Assembly (NCBI RefSeq): GCF_014898055.3
Contig: NW_023605305.1
Location: 116,098,734 to 116,162,733 of the forward strand
Direction: 5' to 3'
DNA from: Talpa occidentalis
Taxonomy: Eukaryota > Chordata > Mammalia > Eulipotyphla > Talpidae
Length of the DNA: 64,000 nt
In this document: positions 36,961 to 46,520 of the stretch, piece by piece
How the letters are laid out: the number at the start of each line of letters is the position of its first letter
Numbering within the stretch: position 1 is the first letter of the stretch
Notes under the pieces: model-generated
The model's database searches: none
What the model saw: the letters and a program-made list of their open reading frames with translations, nothing else
Told to the model about the DNA's origin: nothing
Translations under genes and position numbers: made by a program

Positions 36961-37369
36961 GGCACCTCCGGGGGTCTTGGAGGACGAACACGCCTGAGCT
37001 GGGCGCCAGCCCGCCCCCTCGTCCCGGCGCCAGCCTGTGGGCCTGCGGTGCCAGCGGGGAGGCAGTGGGGGTGCCTATGGCCAGGGAGTGGGGGTCACAC
37101 CAGGAAGCGGGGGTCAAGCTCAGGTTTTCTGCAAGAATTTGCTTGGACCCTAGAGTGACATCAAACCCAAGCGAGCGTCCCTAGCCCCAAAGGCCGCCGC
37201 TGCCCGCCTTTCTGGTTTCTGTTTCCCACCCTTCACCATCTCCTCAGCCCTCGGGCTGGCAGAAGGAGGCCCAGGCCAGAAGGCTGAGCCCGGAGCCCCC
37301 ACTTTGCCCCTCCACCCTCCCACCTCCCCAGAGCCCAGGCCCCTCCATCCCTCCTGACGTTTTTTTTCC

Positions 37370-37640
37370 GGGAAGGACTTTCCTCCTTAAGCTAAAAAGG
37401 CCCCGAAGAGCCCGGAGAGATTTAAAAAGTCAATGGAAAAAGCAAAACACACTGAACACTTAGCTCCGCTCCCCAAGGACGGGCTGGCGGCTCCCCCCGA
37501 GCCGGCGCGAGGTTTTCCCAGCGTCAACGCTAAATCCCCTTTTTGTTTTTCTCTTTTAAAGTGTGTTTACAACTGACCGTTAGGAGAGATGACGGATGTA
37601 GCCTGCCCCACTTAAAATAATAAGACGAACCGCGGTGCCC
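37370..37640. promoter_or_regulatory. candidate HAND1 enhancer
   Basis: AT-richer unique block with AAGGACTTTCCTCCTTAAGC, AGATTTAAAAAGTCAATGG, AAAGTGTGTTTACAAC (FOX type) and CCACTTAAAATAATAAG (NKX2-5-type CACTTAA). About 6.2 kb upstream of HAND1. Confidence 0.45.
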
Positions 37641-38345
37641 GCCCCGCCCGCAAACTGAGCGCGGGAGCAGCGGCCGCAGTGAGGGGAGCCAGACCACGTC
37701 AAGGCCCGTCGCCGCCCCTGCCCCTGCCTCTGCCCGGGGGTTTTCAGGGCACAGAGGGGCTCCCCTCAGCAAGCCTGACCCACTCCGTCTCCCGCCAGCC
37801 AGGTTCGAGACTGGGCTTCTCCGTCCAAATGGAGCCGAGGACCCAGGGGCTTTTTCCGGCTCGCAGAGGCGCGGGGATGGGCGGGGAGGCGGTGTGCGAG
37901 GAGTGTCCCCGGGAACTCCCGGCCACGACCTCGGAACTCCCGATTCTCACACAGACCTGAGGTTCCCGCACTCCTTTGCCTCCCTGGGAGAAAGGAGCGG
38001 CCAGTTCCGGATGAATCCTCAAACCCTCTCCCTGGAGAGGAAGCTTAGCGGGAAGCCTGGGGCAGCACCCCTGTGCTGGCGGGGAAGCTGCCAGAGAAAT
38101 GCGGGACGCTGGGAGGAGACCTGTGCTCCTTGGAGAGAAAGCCCCGGAGGGCGGCGCAGGCCCCGATCGCCCATCCCTGCCCCGCAACAGGGCAGCCTTG
38201 CAGTGAGCGGTCTTGGGGCCCCACCAGCGCTGGCCTTTCCCCAGGCCCCAGCAGGGGCTGTGGGGCAGCCTGATCTGGATGGCGGTGGAGGAGCCCGAGC
38301 TGTCCTCCCGCAGAATTCGGATTGGACAGAGACAGAAAAGCCCCC

Positions 38346-38650
38346 CGGGGCCTCCCCCCCGGTGGTGCAGCGGTTGAGGCTGGCCTGAGAAGCTGCCTGC
38401 AGCCTCTGCAGCGCCAGTTCGATCCCCTCTGCAGCGCCGGTTCGATCACTGGCCTCCGGAGGAGAGGGTCCCACATGGCGCGCAGACCTCTCCTGCCGCC
38501 CGCTGCTCCCCTCAGCAGTGTACCTCGGTCCTTCTGCCTGCTCTGCTCCCCGCTCTGGCTCTGGTGAATTCTCTCACCCTCCCGCGCTTCTGACTGTACC
38601 CAGTGCTTGCATAAATAAATAAATCTTTTTTTTTAAATCTATGCTAAAAA
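38346..38650 (+). repeat. tRNA-derived SINE, young subfamily, duplicated B box
   Basis: Plus-strand copy in which the segment CTCTGCAGCGCCxGTTCGATC is present twice in tandem (about 38404 and 38429), so it has two B boxes. Last SINE of the family before HAND1. Confidence 0.9.
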
Positions 38651-41600
38651 AAAAAAGTCCCCCAAACTTGGGGACCCACGGTCAGGTGGTGAAACTGGCC
38701 TTTGTGGCACTAGCTGGAGCGAGGCCTCTGGGCTTAAAGCCGCCCCTGCACCCTGAGCGTCTGCGGGACACCCGCTGAAGACAAGCGACCCCCAGCCGAG
38801 CTGGGGAGCAGCAGGAAGCTGACCAAGGTGCAGGAACGAACCGTCCCGACCATGCCCCAACAGGCCAGCCCGGCCCCCCGTAACCCACCTCCCGAAACAG
38901 ACTGTGGGGCTGACCAGAATGACCTCGCCCCAAGAGCAGCCAGGTGGGGGACCAACCTGAAGTAGCCCACCTGCCCTGACGGCAGCGGGGAGGGGCGGGA
39001 GGGCTGGGGCAGGTCTCCGGAGGGGCTCTGAGAGGACCTGGCGGGGGGGCTTGTTCCTGATGCCCCCCCACCCTCAGGAGCCGCTTCTGGGACCCCGCAG
39101 GGTGGGGGTGCCCAACGCTTTTTGATTTACGAGCCCCACGCCCCAAGCGGTCCCATAAATTTGGGGGCCGTTTTCACCAAAACTGTGAGTTACGATTTTT
39201 CAAATAAATACATTTTCCAATTAGTCGGGGTTGTGTTTAGGTTGAGCGCGTCCGCCGCAGACATCTTTCTTCGCGGAAAATACACAGAGGAGGAAGCGGA
39301 GCCGGGAGGAAACTCAGACGACATAAAAACTTGTGTAAACACGTTGTCATCCTCGGACTTCGGAAGAGAGGGGAACGGAGGGAGGAAAGTGTCTACTCCC
39401 CCTGGAGGGCTCGGGTCCCAGCCCAGGGGAAGACGAGGACAAGCTAATGTTCTTTTCCCAGACTGTGATTTACGTCCCGGCGAGAGGACGGGCAGGGGGA
39501 AGCTCACCCTGAGTAGGTTTTGGGATGCTGAGGCTCTGACAGACCTAGGAGTGGCCGGGGCTGCTCCCCCCACCCACCCCCGTCCCCCAACACACAAGCG
39601 CACCCTCTGGCCAAGCGTTTCTTTAGGAAAGTGCGTGGGGGGCAGAGAAACCAAAACGGACTATTTTAGGCAGCAAAGGGGCTTCCACTTCCAGCCCGTT
39701 CTGGGGGGGGGTCGGGGTGGGGCAAGCCACTGCAGAGCGGGCTTTGTTTGTTGACCTGTAAAATAAGGGGACCCGACCGGAATTCAGAGACCCCGCTGTG
39801 CCCAGGAGCACACGCACGATTCTGTGCATAACGCAGGGAGCACCTGAGCTGCAAGGCAGAGGAGGTCACAGTGGCCCGACCCTCCAGGGCCCGATCACCC
39901 CTCACGTAGGCACAGGGGGAGCTGAGGGCCCCCCAGGTGTCTGCATCGTGGGCTGTGCGCCCCACGGAAGCCCTTCCCTCCCTGGGCCGGGCGCTATGTA
40001 CAAAAGTCCGTCCTACCAGGGCCTCTCGGGAGACTTGCTACTCCCCACACCCGCCAAGGGGAGAGCCCTCGTGCGCCGGCTCCAGGGGGAAACGCAGCCG
40101 CTCTAGGCCTTCCCGGCCCCTGAGGTTCCCTGGCCTACGGGGAGCAGACTGGGTCCGACTGGAAAGCTCTCAAATCTGTAGATGCGGCGGAGAAATGTTT
40201 AGGGGATTCGGGCGCCGAAGCTGCGGGTAAATGGCCGGAGGGCTGATTTATGGCACGGTGCGGCGGGACGCGATTCTCCAAGACAGGAGAATATTTTACA
40301 CCGCGCTAATATAAACAGGCGGCCGGCCGGGCCCTTTTTATGGAGTTCCTGTAATTACCCGGCCCTGACAGGCCCTGATTTACTGCCCTATTTAGATAAG
40401 CGGTCGGTGCGGGGACTGCCGGTGGCGTCAAGGTCACGGGGCGCGGCGGGCGCAGGCTTGCGGTGGGCGCCCTGCGCGGCTCCGGCTCTGCAGCGGGGAG
40501 CAGAGGTGTGGGGCGAGGCAGCGCCGACCCGGCCCGTTAGGAAACTGCGGCTTCTGAGTTCAGGGGTCCACTGCACAGACTAGGAGCTGAGCCCCCCAAA
40601 CCTCGCGGGGAAGGCTGGAACGCCCCCAAACCTCTCGGTTGGGAGGGAGATGGGGGTGGGTGGGTGTGCAAGTGAAATTCAGACCTTTGGCCGCATAGCC
40701 CCAGCTCAGGGGAGGGCCCCCCACCTCCCACATTAACCAGCGGGGGCTCTGTAGGGGAGCAGGGGCAAGAGGTCAGGAAAGGGAGAGGACAGGGCTGTCA
40801 GATGAGGGGAACCGAGTGGGAAAGGGGTTACCTGCTTCCTGTGCCACGCGACCCAGTAGTGTGAATGCTGCGACCCCGTTTCTTCCCCTGTGAAGCTCAG
40901 GCCCCTTATCTAGTGCTACTGGAACTGACCAGCTCTCCTGGGGTGTTTACTGCCCCCCGGTTTGCAGAGGAGGGGAAGACAGGAAGGCCCCGCGGATGGA
41001 GTGGCAGGGAGGGCTCAACCACAGTCCCCCAGGCTCCTTGCAGGTTCCTTTCACACAACTCCGGATCTTTGTGCCTCCCTCACCCCACTGGGGGCAGCGG
41101 AGAGGCTTGAAAGGCTCCCCAGACGCCTGCGGCACTCGGCACTCGCTGGCTGCTGAGCACTCCCTGCTGAGGGAAAGTGCCTGGAGCCAGAGCTGGTCCC
41201 TGTCTGAGGTGCAGGCTGGAGCCTCGAGTCCTCCCACCGGCCCCGGAGGCAGGTGCTGGGTGGGCCTTCCTTCTTGGGGCACAGCTGCTGGCCAGGGGCT
41301 GGCAGAGCCAGACTCAGGGACACCCTGGCTTCCCAGCCTAAAGCAACTGCAGCTGGACTCCAGGGCCCGCCTCTGGTCAGCAGACCTGGTCCTCCTGTCC
41401 CTGCACTCCCAGGGCCCCCAGTCGGGCTAGAGTTAAAAGCATATTGGGGTCTCCCAGAAGATGGGTCCTGGAGCCTGGGCAGCCTCCCTGCCTTCAGTCC
41501 TGCTGCCCAGCCTGGAACCCCAAGGCTCCTAGGGCGCTCCCCATGCAGGAGGGGCGCTGCTCCCAGGGCGACTTCTAGCTCCCTGGAATGGGGGTGGGAA

Positions 41601-43439
41601 CAGAACTTTCCTGAGGTCCGGGTGTCTGGGAGCACCCCCCTCTCCTTCAGTCCTTCAGTCCCCCAGGGAGACTGCCTGGCCATGAGAGCCCCCCAGGGAC
41701 CAGGACAGGCACCCGGGACTGACAATGCACTCCCCACCGTGAGCGGGTTCAGAGCTGGGAACGCATTTCGGGAACTGCAAGAAAACAGACTGGTCTGGTG
41801 GGCCATGAGGACCGTGTGGGCAGGAGCCGGCTCCGTGCTGGGGTGATGGTGCCCCAGTATCCCGAGTGCACGTGTCGCCTGGGGGCCGCATGTCTGTCCT
41901 GGTTGCTACGTGAACACACACTTTCGTGTGTGCTGTGCGTCCCCAGGAGCCCATGTGCACAGACTCACAGGCACAGACACACAGGCCCGTGCGTGTGTGA
42001 CGCCACCGTGTGTATCTGTGAGTCCCGCCGCGGCCGGGGTGAAGACCTCCCCCGGCAGGACGAGGCTGGTGTGCGCGGAAGGCTGAGGCCCCAGGCCACA
42101 GGGTAATGAGCCCTTCTACCCGCACACCCTCTTTTAAGAGCGCCTGGGCCAGCCATGAGGCGCGAGACCCCGCGGAGCCGCAGCTGCACCGGCGCTGGCT
42201 CCCTCCCTGCGAGCCTCCGGCTCCCGACCCAACCCCAGCGCCGCTGGCGCCAGGCGCCCGGGAGAGCGGCGGCTCCCAGCTCGCCCCAGGCAGGCACAGG
42301 ACCTCGTCCCTGCCTTGCACCTCGGGCCGCCAGCCCACAGGGGACCGGCCTGGGGACCCCGAAGATCCCCTCACTCCCTCAGGACCCCCCTGGCGCGAAC
42401 TCCCTCGCCCACCACCCCAGCAGGAGACGCGAGGAGAGCCCCGTGCCTCCCCAGCCCGGGTCTCCCCACCACGAGGGGAGCCACATCTGGCCGCGCCTTC
42501 CCAGGGGTGCCAAGCACCCGCGTGGCAGAGGACGCTGTGGGCTGAATGGATGAAGGGGCTCCCTGGCCCCCTGAAGAGCTGCCCTTTGCGTCACCCTCCC
42601 CTCCCTGAGCCAGGACACAGCACCAGGGAAGGGGGTGGACGGGATGCGGGGCCAGATGTGCGGGCCTCTGCGTGGAAGCTGCCACCCCGAGGCATCTGAG
42701 TCCGGCCAGAGGAGCCGCCAGCAGGCCGGGTATCCCGCTCTCGCCAGCCAGGGGGCCTGCGGCGAGGCCCACAGCCGCCACCCCACAGCCGCCACCCCAC
42801 AGCGACCGGCCAGCGGAGATAAGGGCCCGGCACCCCCCGGGGTGGAGAGAGTCTCCTCTGGGTGTTTTCGGCCAAACGCTGGTTCCCCGGGGAGGGGAGC
42901 TTTGGTGCTGGGGTCTTCAGAGAACCGAATATTCGAATATTCGCCAGGGGATGACCCAGGCCCCTTGCGGGAGGGAGAAGCGCCTCGCAGGCCCCAGGGG
43001 CAGCTGCAACCAGGGAAGGCCCGTGGGCTGGCGGCCGCATCCCTCCACCCTCCCACACAGGACAGGCCATGCGACAGAGCGCGGCCGCCACCCCCAGGCA
43101 GTGGGCGCTGGACATCTCGGGGCTCCCCGAGGGCCGAGGCCTGGGCGTCGGAGGGTGTTGGGGGGGCCCTGACAGCCCTGGGCAGCCCAGCAGCGCCCTG
43201 GAATCTGGCCGGGGCCCGGGCAGAGGTGCGGTTCTGCGACAGGAGCCCCGGAAAGTCCCATTTCTAACTCCGGAGAGTCGAGAAACAGGAACCCGCTTCC
43301 CGCGCCTCGGTTTCCCCATCTGTAAAGTCAAGGGGGCTCTAGGGAAAGGCCGTCTTTTCCCTCCACTGCAGATTCCTTCCTTGAGCGGAGGGGATGGGCG
43401 GCGGCCTTGGGGGGCCCTTCGCCCCACTAGGGCCCGCCT
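38651..43439. other. HAND1 proximal upstream region, SINE-free
   Basis: No tRNA-derived SINE. AT-richer unique blocks at 39115-39340 and 40160-40410. A palindrome at 42926-42943 and a 14-bp tandem (CCCACAGCCGCCAC) near 42768-42800. MIR-like piece at 43300-43335. No gene other than HAND1 is supported. Confidence 0.5.
40160..40410. promoter_or_regulatory. candidate HAND1 enhancer, 3.4 kb upstream
   Basis: Unique island with CTGATTTATGG (PBX/HOX-like), GAATATTTTACACC, GCTAATATAAACAGG (FOX type), CCTTTTTATGG (CArG-like), TGTAATTACC (homeodomain) and CTATTTAGATAAGC (MEF2-like next to GATA). The density of sites is the highest upstream of HAND1. Confidence 0.5.
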
Positions 43440-43640
43440 GCCGGGAACCGGAGGGGCGGGGGCGAGGGGCGGGGGCGGCCTCCTGTCCCCGCGGGCGGCC
43501 TGCAGGGGAGCGGCCGACGGAGCTTCAAATCTGGGCCGGCCCCCCCTCCCGCCCCCCGCCATTGGCTCCGGAGGGAGGCTGACATCAAAGCCCGTCCTTA
43601 TATAGGCCGGGCCGCCGGGGAGGCCGCACAGGGTTCAACG
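43440..43640 (+). promoter_or_regulatory. HAND1: HAND1 core promoter
   Basis: Repeated GC boxes (GGGGCGGGGGC type) lie at about 43450-43482. A reverse CCAAT box (ATTGG) is at 43561-43565. A TATA box, TATATAGG, begins at 43599. By TATA spacing the start site should fall near 43628-43635. This combination of TATA and CCAAT elements at a CpG island suits a tissue-restricted developmental regulator. Confidence 0.75.
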
Positions 43641-43803
43641 GGTCTCCGCGGAGTCCTGCCCGCGACGCGCGCCCACCCCAGCCCCACCCTCGCCTCGGGC
43701 CCTCGGAGCCGGCGCGGCAGCGCCCGAGCCGCGGGTGGCCCCGGTGGCCGGGGCGCATGGGGCGGCGCTAGTCGGGCTGCGGCGCAGGCCGGGCCGCGCC
43801 AAC
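43632..43803 (+). other. HAND1: HAND1 5' untranslated region (inferred)
   Basis: Very GC-rich leader between the predicted start site and the HAND1 ATG. It holds one short upstream ORF. No intron signal was seen. The left boundary is inferred from the TATA position. Confidence 0.55.
43757..43771 (+). CDS. four-codon upstream ORF in HAND1 leader
   Basis: ATG GGG CGG CGC TAG encodes Met-Gly-Arg-Arg. It ends 32 bases before the HAND1 start. It is in the leader if transcription starts about 30 bp after the TATA box. The -3 position is G, a reasonable context. A role in translation control is inference. Confidence 0.4.
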
Positions 43804-44331
43804 ATGAACCTCGTGGGCGGCTACGCGCACCACCACCACCACCACCACCCCGCGCACCCCGCGCACCCCATGCTGCACGAGCCCTTCCTCTTCGGCCCGG
43901 CCGCGCGCTGCCACCCCGAGCGGCCCTACTTCCAGAGCTGGCTGCTGGGGCCCGCCGACGCGCCCCGGACTTCCCGGCCGGCGGGCCGCCCCCGCCGCCG
44001 CCTACGGCCCCGACGCGCGGCCGGGCCAGAGCCCGGGGCGGCTGGAGGCCCTGGGGGGGCGGCTGGGCCGGCGGAAGGGCTCGGGCCCAAGAAGGAGCGG
44101 AGGCGCACGGAGAGCATCAACAGCGCGTTCGCCGAGCTGCGCGAGTGCATCCCCAACGTGCCGGCCGACACCAAGCTCTCCAAGATCAAGACGCTGCGCC
44201 TGGCCACCAGCTACATCGCCTACCTGATGGACGTGCTGGCCAAGGACGCGCAGGCCGGCGACCCCGAGGCGTTCAAGGCCGAGCTCAAGAAGGCGGATGG
44301 CGGCCGCGAGAGCAAGCGGAAAAGGGAGCTG
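43804..44331 (+). CDS. HAND1: HAND1 exon 1 coding part
   Basis: This exon encodes the His-rich N-terminus, the linker and the whole bHLH domain (44089 to about 44244), then the basic tail ending KRKREL. It ends in phase 0 at a consensus GTGAGT donor. The linker between 43962 and 44088 is open in three frames in turn. Ancestral-looking protein appears as [10 protein letters not shown] in the frame offset by -1, then [19 protein letters not shown] in the frame offset by -2, then KKERRR back in the starting frame. Confidence 0.95.
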
Positions 44332-45782
44332 GTGAGTGCGGGGCCGCTGCGCCCCAGTCCCGGGCGTGGGCTCCGAGGTGGGGGCGCGGGGCGCAGGGGG
44401 GCAGGCGCGGGCTGTGAGCCGGCTGCCAGGCTGCGAGGAGGGGCTGTGCCTGGAGGAGGCGCGTCCCGGCCGAATTCGTTTTGACTGCGGGGAGTGCTCG
44501 GGTGCTCGGAAGCCCAGGGGGGACGCATCGTCCTGTTTGCAGAGAGAGCCGCGGGGTCCTCCTAAAGAACCACTGGAAACGTCAGACTCGAAAACAGACG
44601 TTTCCAATTTCCAGGGTCCCGGCCCCTCCTGGAAGCCAGGGCCAGGACGCCTGGTGCCGACACGCAGACAGGCCGTGGTCAGTTTCCAAGGCCTCCTGGG
44701 AGAGGCCGGTCTATTCCCATCCCTGTGCAGGAGGGAAACCGAGGCACGGACCAAGGCAGTCCGAGGCGGGGCGGGTGGCGCAGCAGTCCTTCCCTTCCAG
44801 CTCACAGCAGCCCCGCCGCCCTCGGGATCCGGGTGACCTTGACGGCTGTGTCTCAGCTGCCACCCGCTGCGCTGTGCAGATCGGTTCCTGCACCTTTTTC
44901 TCTGTCCACTCTGGGGAGGGCGACCCTTTCTGGCGCTGGGTCCCAGCAGGCCAGAGATCCCAGACCTCCAGGCATGAGTTCCAGGCTGAGCAGCTGGTTC
45001 TTTGGACTGGGCGCTCAGACCCACCCCGCCTGGGAGCCACTACCCAGCCCTGCCAGGTCTACCTGCCCTGCAGCGGATTGTGGCAGAGTAGCGGGCGCTC
45101 GCTGAGGAGGCTGGGAAGAGATAGGCATCTGTCCAAAAGATGCAGGCGCTGGCGGCGCCTGGGGCAGTAGTAATTGGGCTGTGCCATCCCCTGCACGTCG
45201 CCACCTCCTCCGAGAAGGGCCGGTTCCAGTGGAGAAAGCGGTGGGGGAAGCAGGCCAGGCAGGCGCCCCTCTCCTGCGGGGCCCCTGAAGCTCCCAGCTC
45301 CTGCTCTAGGGACCCCGGCACGGATGCCGGGCTGGATTGGAGAGCTGGTGGGGTGGGGGGCAGGTCCGCAGGAATGAGAAGGCTCACCCCCATTCCGACC
45401 TCTGCGGCCTCCCTTCAGGGTCACAAAGCCGCAAAGCCACACCCGGGCGCGGCGGTTTCGCCAGGCAGAGCCCCCTCGCTGCACCAGCGTCCGCCCTGCC
45501 AGGCGACTGCGGCAAAACCACACATTTATGAGCCCGTTTGCTTATTTCACAAGCAGCAATCCCTCGCTCACCTCCAGGCTCCCCGTCACCGCGCCCCCCA
45601 CCGCCCCACCCCCGCCGCCCGGGGCAGAAAACTCTAAATCTGACTCTCTTCTCTCCCGGCGTCCTGTCCCCCGGCAGCAGCAGCACGAAGGCTTCCCTCC
45701 TGCCCTGGGCCCGGGCGAGAAGAGGATTAAGGGGCGCACAGGCTGGCCGCAGCAAGTCTGGGCGCTGGAGTTAAACCAGTGA
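43804..45782 (+). CDS. HAND1: HAND1, heart and neural crest derivatives expressed 1 (two exons)
   Basis: Class II (Twist-family) bHLH transcription factor. It heterodimerises with E-proteins in the nucleus, binds E-boxes, and is needed for trophoblast, extraembryonic mesoderm and left-ventricle development (family knowledge). The coding sequence joins 43804-44331 and 45678-45782. As written it gives 210 residues, against 215 in human. The N-terminus MNLVGGYA is followed by seven His (residues 9-15). The bHLH starts at KKERRRTES (residue 96) and runs to about residue 147. The Thr102/Ser104 pair matches the known regulatory phosphosites Thr107/Ser109. The protein ends in the typical [16 protein letters not shown]. 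The splice sites are GTGAGT at 44332 and CAG ending at 45677. The start has A at -3. Three one-base deletions near 43962, 44001 and 44087 put about 42 residues out of the ancestral frame (see findings). The identity is near certain; the residue 53-95 reading is not. Confidence 0.97.
44332..45677 (+). other. HAND1: HAND1 intron
   Basis: Single intron of 1346 bp with a GT donor (GTGAGTGCGG) and a pyrimidine-rich acceptor ending CCCGGCAG. Its position after the codon for Leu in the KRKREL motif is the conserved HAND-family position. It is GC-rich with a possible MIR fragment near 44715-44760 (GGAAACCGAGGCACGG). No other gene was recognised inside. Confidence 0.9.
45678..45782 (+). CDS. HAND1: HAND1 exon 2 coding part
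   Basis: This exon encodes the last 34 residues, from [11 protein letters not shown] to the stop codon TGA at 45780-45782. The segment is nearly invariant in mammals. Here one difference from the human sequence I remember is Gly for Val in the LGPxEKRIK motif. The frame is intact. Confidence 0.96.
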   Translation, partial: QQHEGFPPALGPGEKRIKGRTGWPQQVWALELNQ

Positions 45783-46257
45783 GCGGCGGCCCGCAGGACC
45801 TGCCCGGCCGCGACCTGGAGTCCGGGGAGGAGAGGAGGCGGCGGGGCCCGCCTGGGGCCGGCGTGGCGGGAGGGCCTGGGCAGGCCGCGGCCGCAGCGAC
45901 AGCCTCGGATCACACGTGCAATGTCCCTTGAGATTTTTTAAAAACCTTATGAGAAAGAGAAATATATATGTACCCCCCGCGCCCCCGCCCAGGGCAGTTC
46001 TTGGGGGCCCCACGAGGGAGGCCGGGCGGCCCGGCCCGCGCCCTGCACCCTTCCCACCCCTGTGGGGCGAACTGCCCGCGCCCGCGCCCGGCCGACTGCT
46101 ACGGGGCTCTTTCTCTGCAGCTCCCCCACCTCCGCTCCCCCCCAGCCCGCGCGCTGCCGCCCTGGAGGCCGGGCCAGGGGCCCTTGGGGCCGGGCAGAGT
46201 GAGCCAGGCCCGGGGAGCAGGCGCCGCCGCTGCTCGCGCTTCAGCGGTGCTGGCGAC

Positions 46258-46278
46258 TTTATTTTATTTTATTTTATT
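46258..46278. repeat. (TTTTA)n in HAND1 3'UTR
   Basis: Four TTTTA-like units in a GC-rich context; in RNA this gives a U-rich AUUUUA tract. Confidence 0.75.
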
Positions 46279-46498
46279 GTTTGTTGCTGCACTTCCTACT
46301 TCGTTTCAAGGGAAACTCCTCTCTTTTCTGTTTTCTTCCTTCCTTTGTAAAGAAAAACTTCCTTCTGTGGGAAAGTTTTTATGTATTTAAACTACCTAGT
46401 GCGCCTGCTGCGCCAGGTGCCGCCGCGTCCCCTCCCGGCTCTACCTCAGTCTCCAGCCCCTCGCCCCTGCCCCGCCGGCCTTGTCTGTGCTCTTGACT

Positions 46499-46504
46499 AA
46501 TAAA
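46499..46504 (+). promoter_or_regulatory. HAND1: HAND1 polyadenylation signal AATAAA
   Basis: A canonical AATAAA is followed about 20-35 bases later by a GT-rich stretch (TGTGTTCTGTCTTGG), as expected for the cleavage factor site. Cleavage is expected near 46515-46525. Confidence 0.8.
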
Positions 46505-46520
46505 GCGTTTTCTGGGATCA

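Larger units (their letters stand above)
45783..46520 (+). other. HAND1: HAND1 3' untranslated region
   Basis: Runs from the stop codon to the poly(A) signal. It contains an AT-rich block near 45926-45970, a short (TTTTA)n run at 46258-46278, and pyrimidine-rich stretches. The length of about 740 bases is close to what I recall for mammalian HAND1. Confidence 0.7.

Noticed and set aside
12221..38650. tRNA genes suggested by A- and B-box-like sequences
   Set aside because: These boxes are the heads of dispersed SINE copies with A-rich tails and target duplications, and no full cloverleaf is present.
43735..43803. N-terminal extension of HAND1 in frame upstream of the ATG
   Set aside because: Begins at a GTG, and all known HAND1 proteins start at MNLVG. 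The ATG at 43804 has a good context.
44332..44484. Read-through of HAND1 exon 1 into the intron
   Set aside because: A consensus GTGAGT donor and the matching exon 2 show that splicing occurs at 44331.
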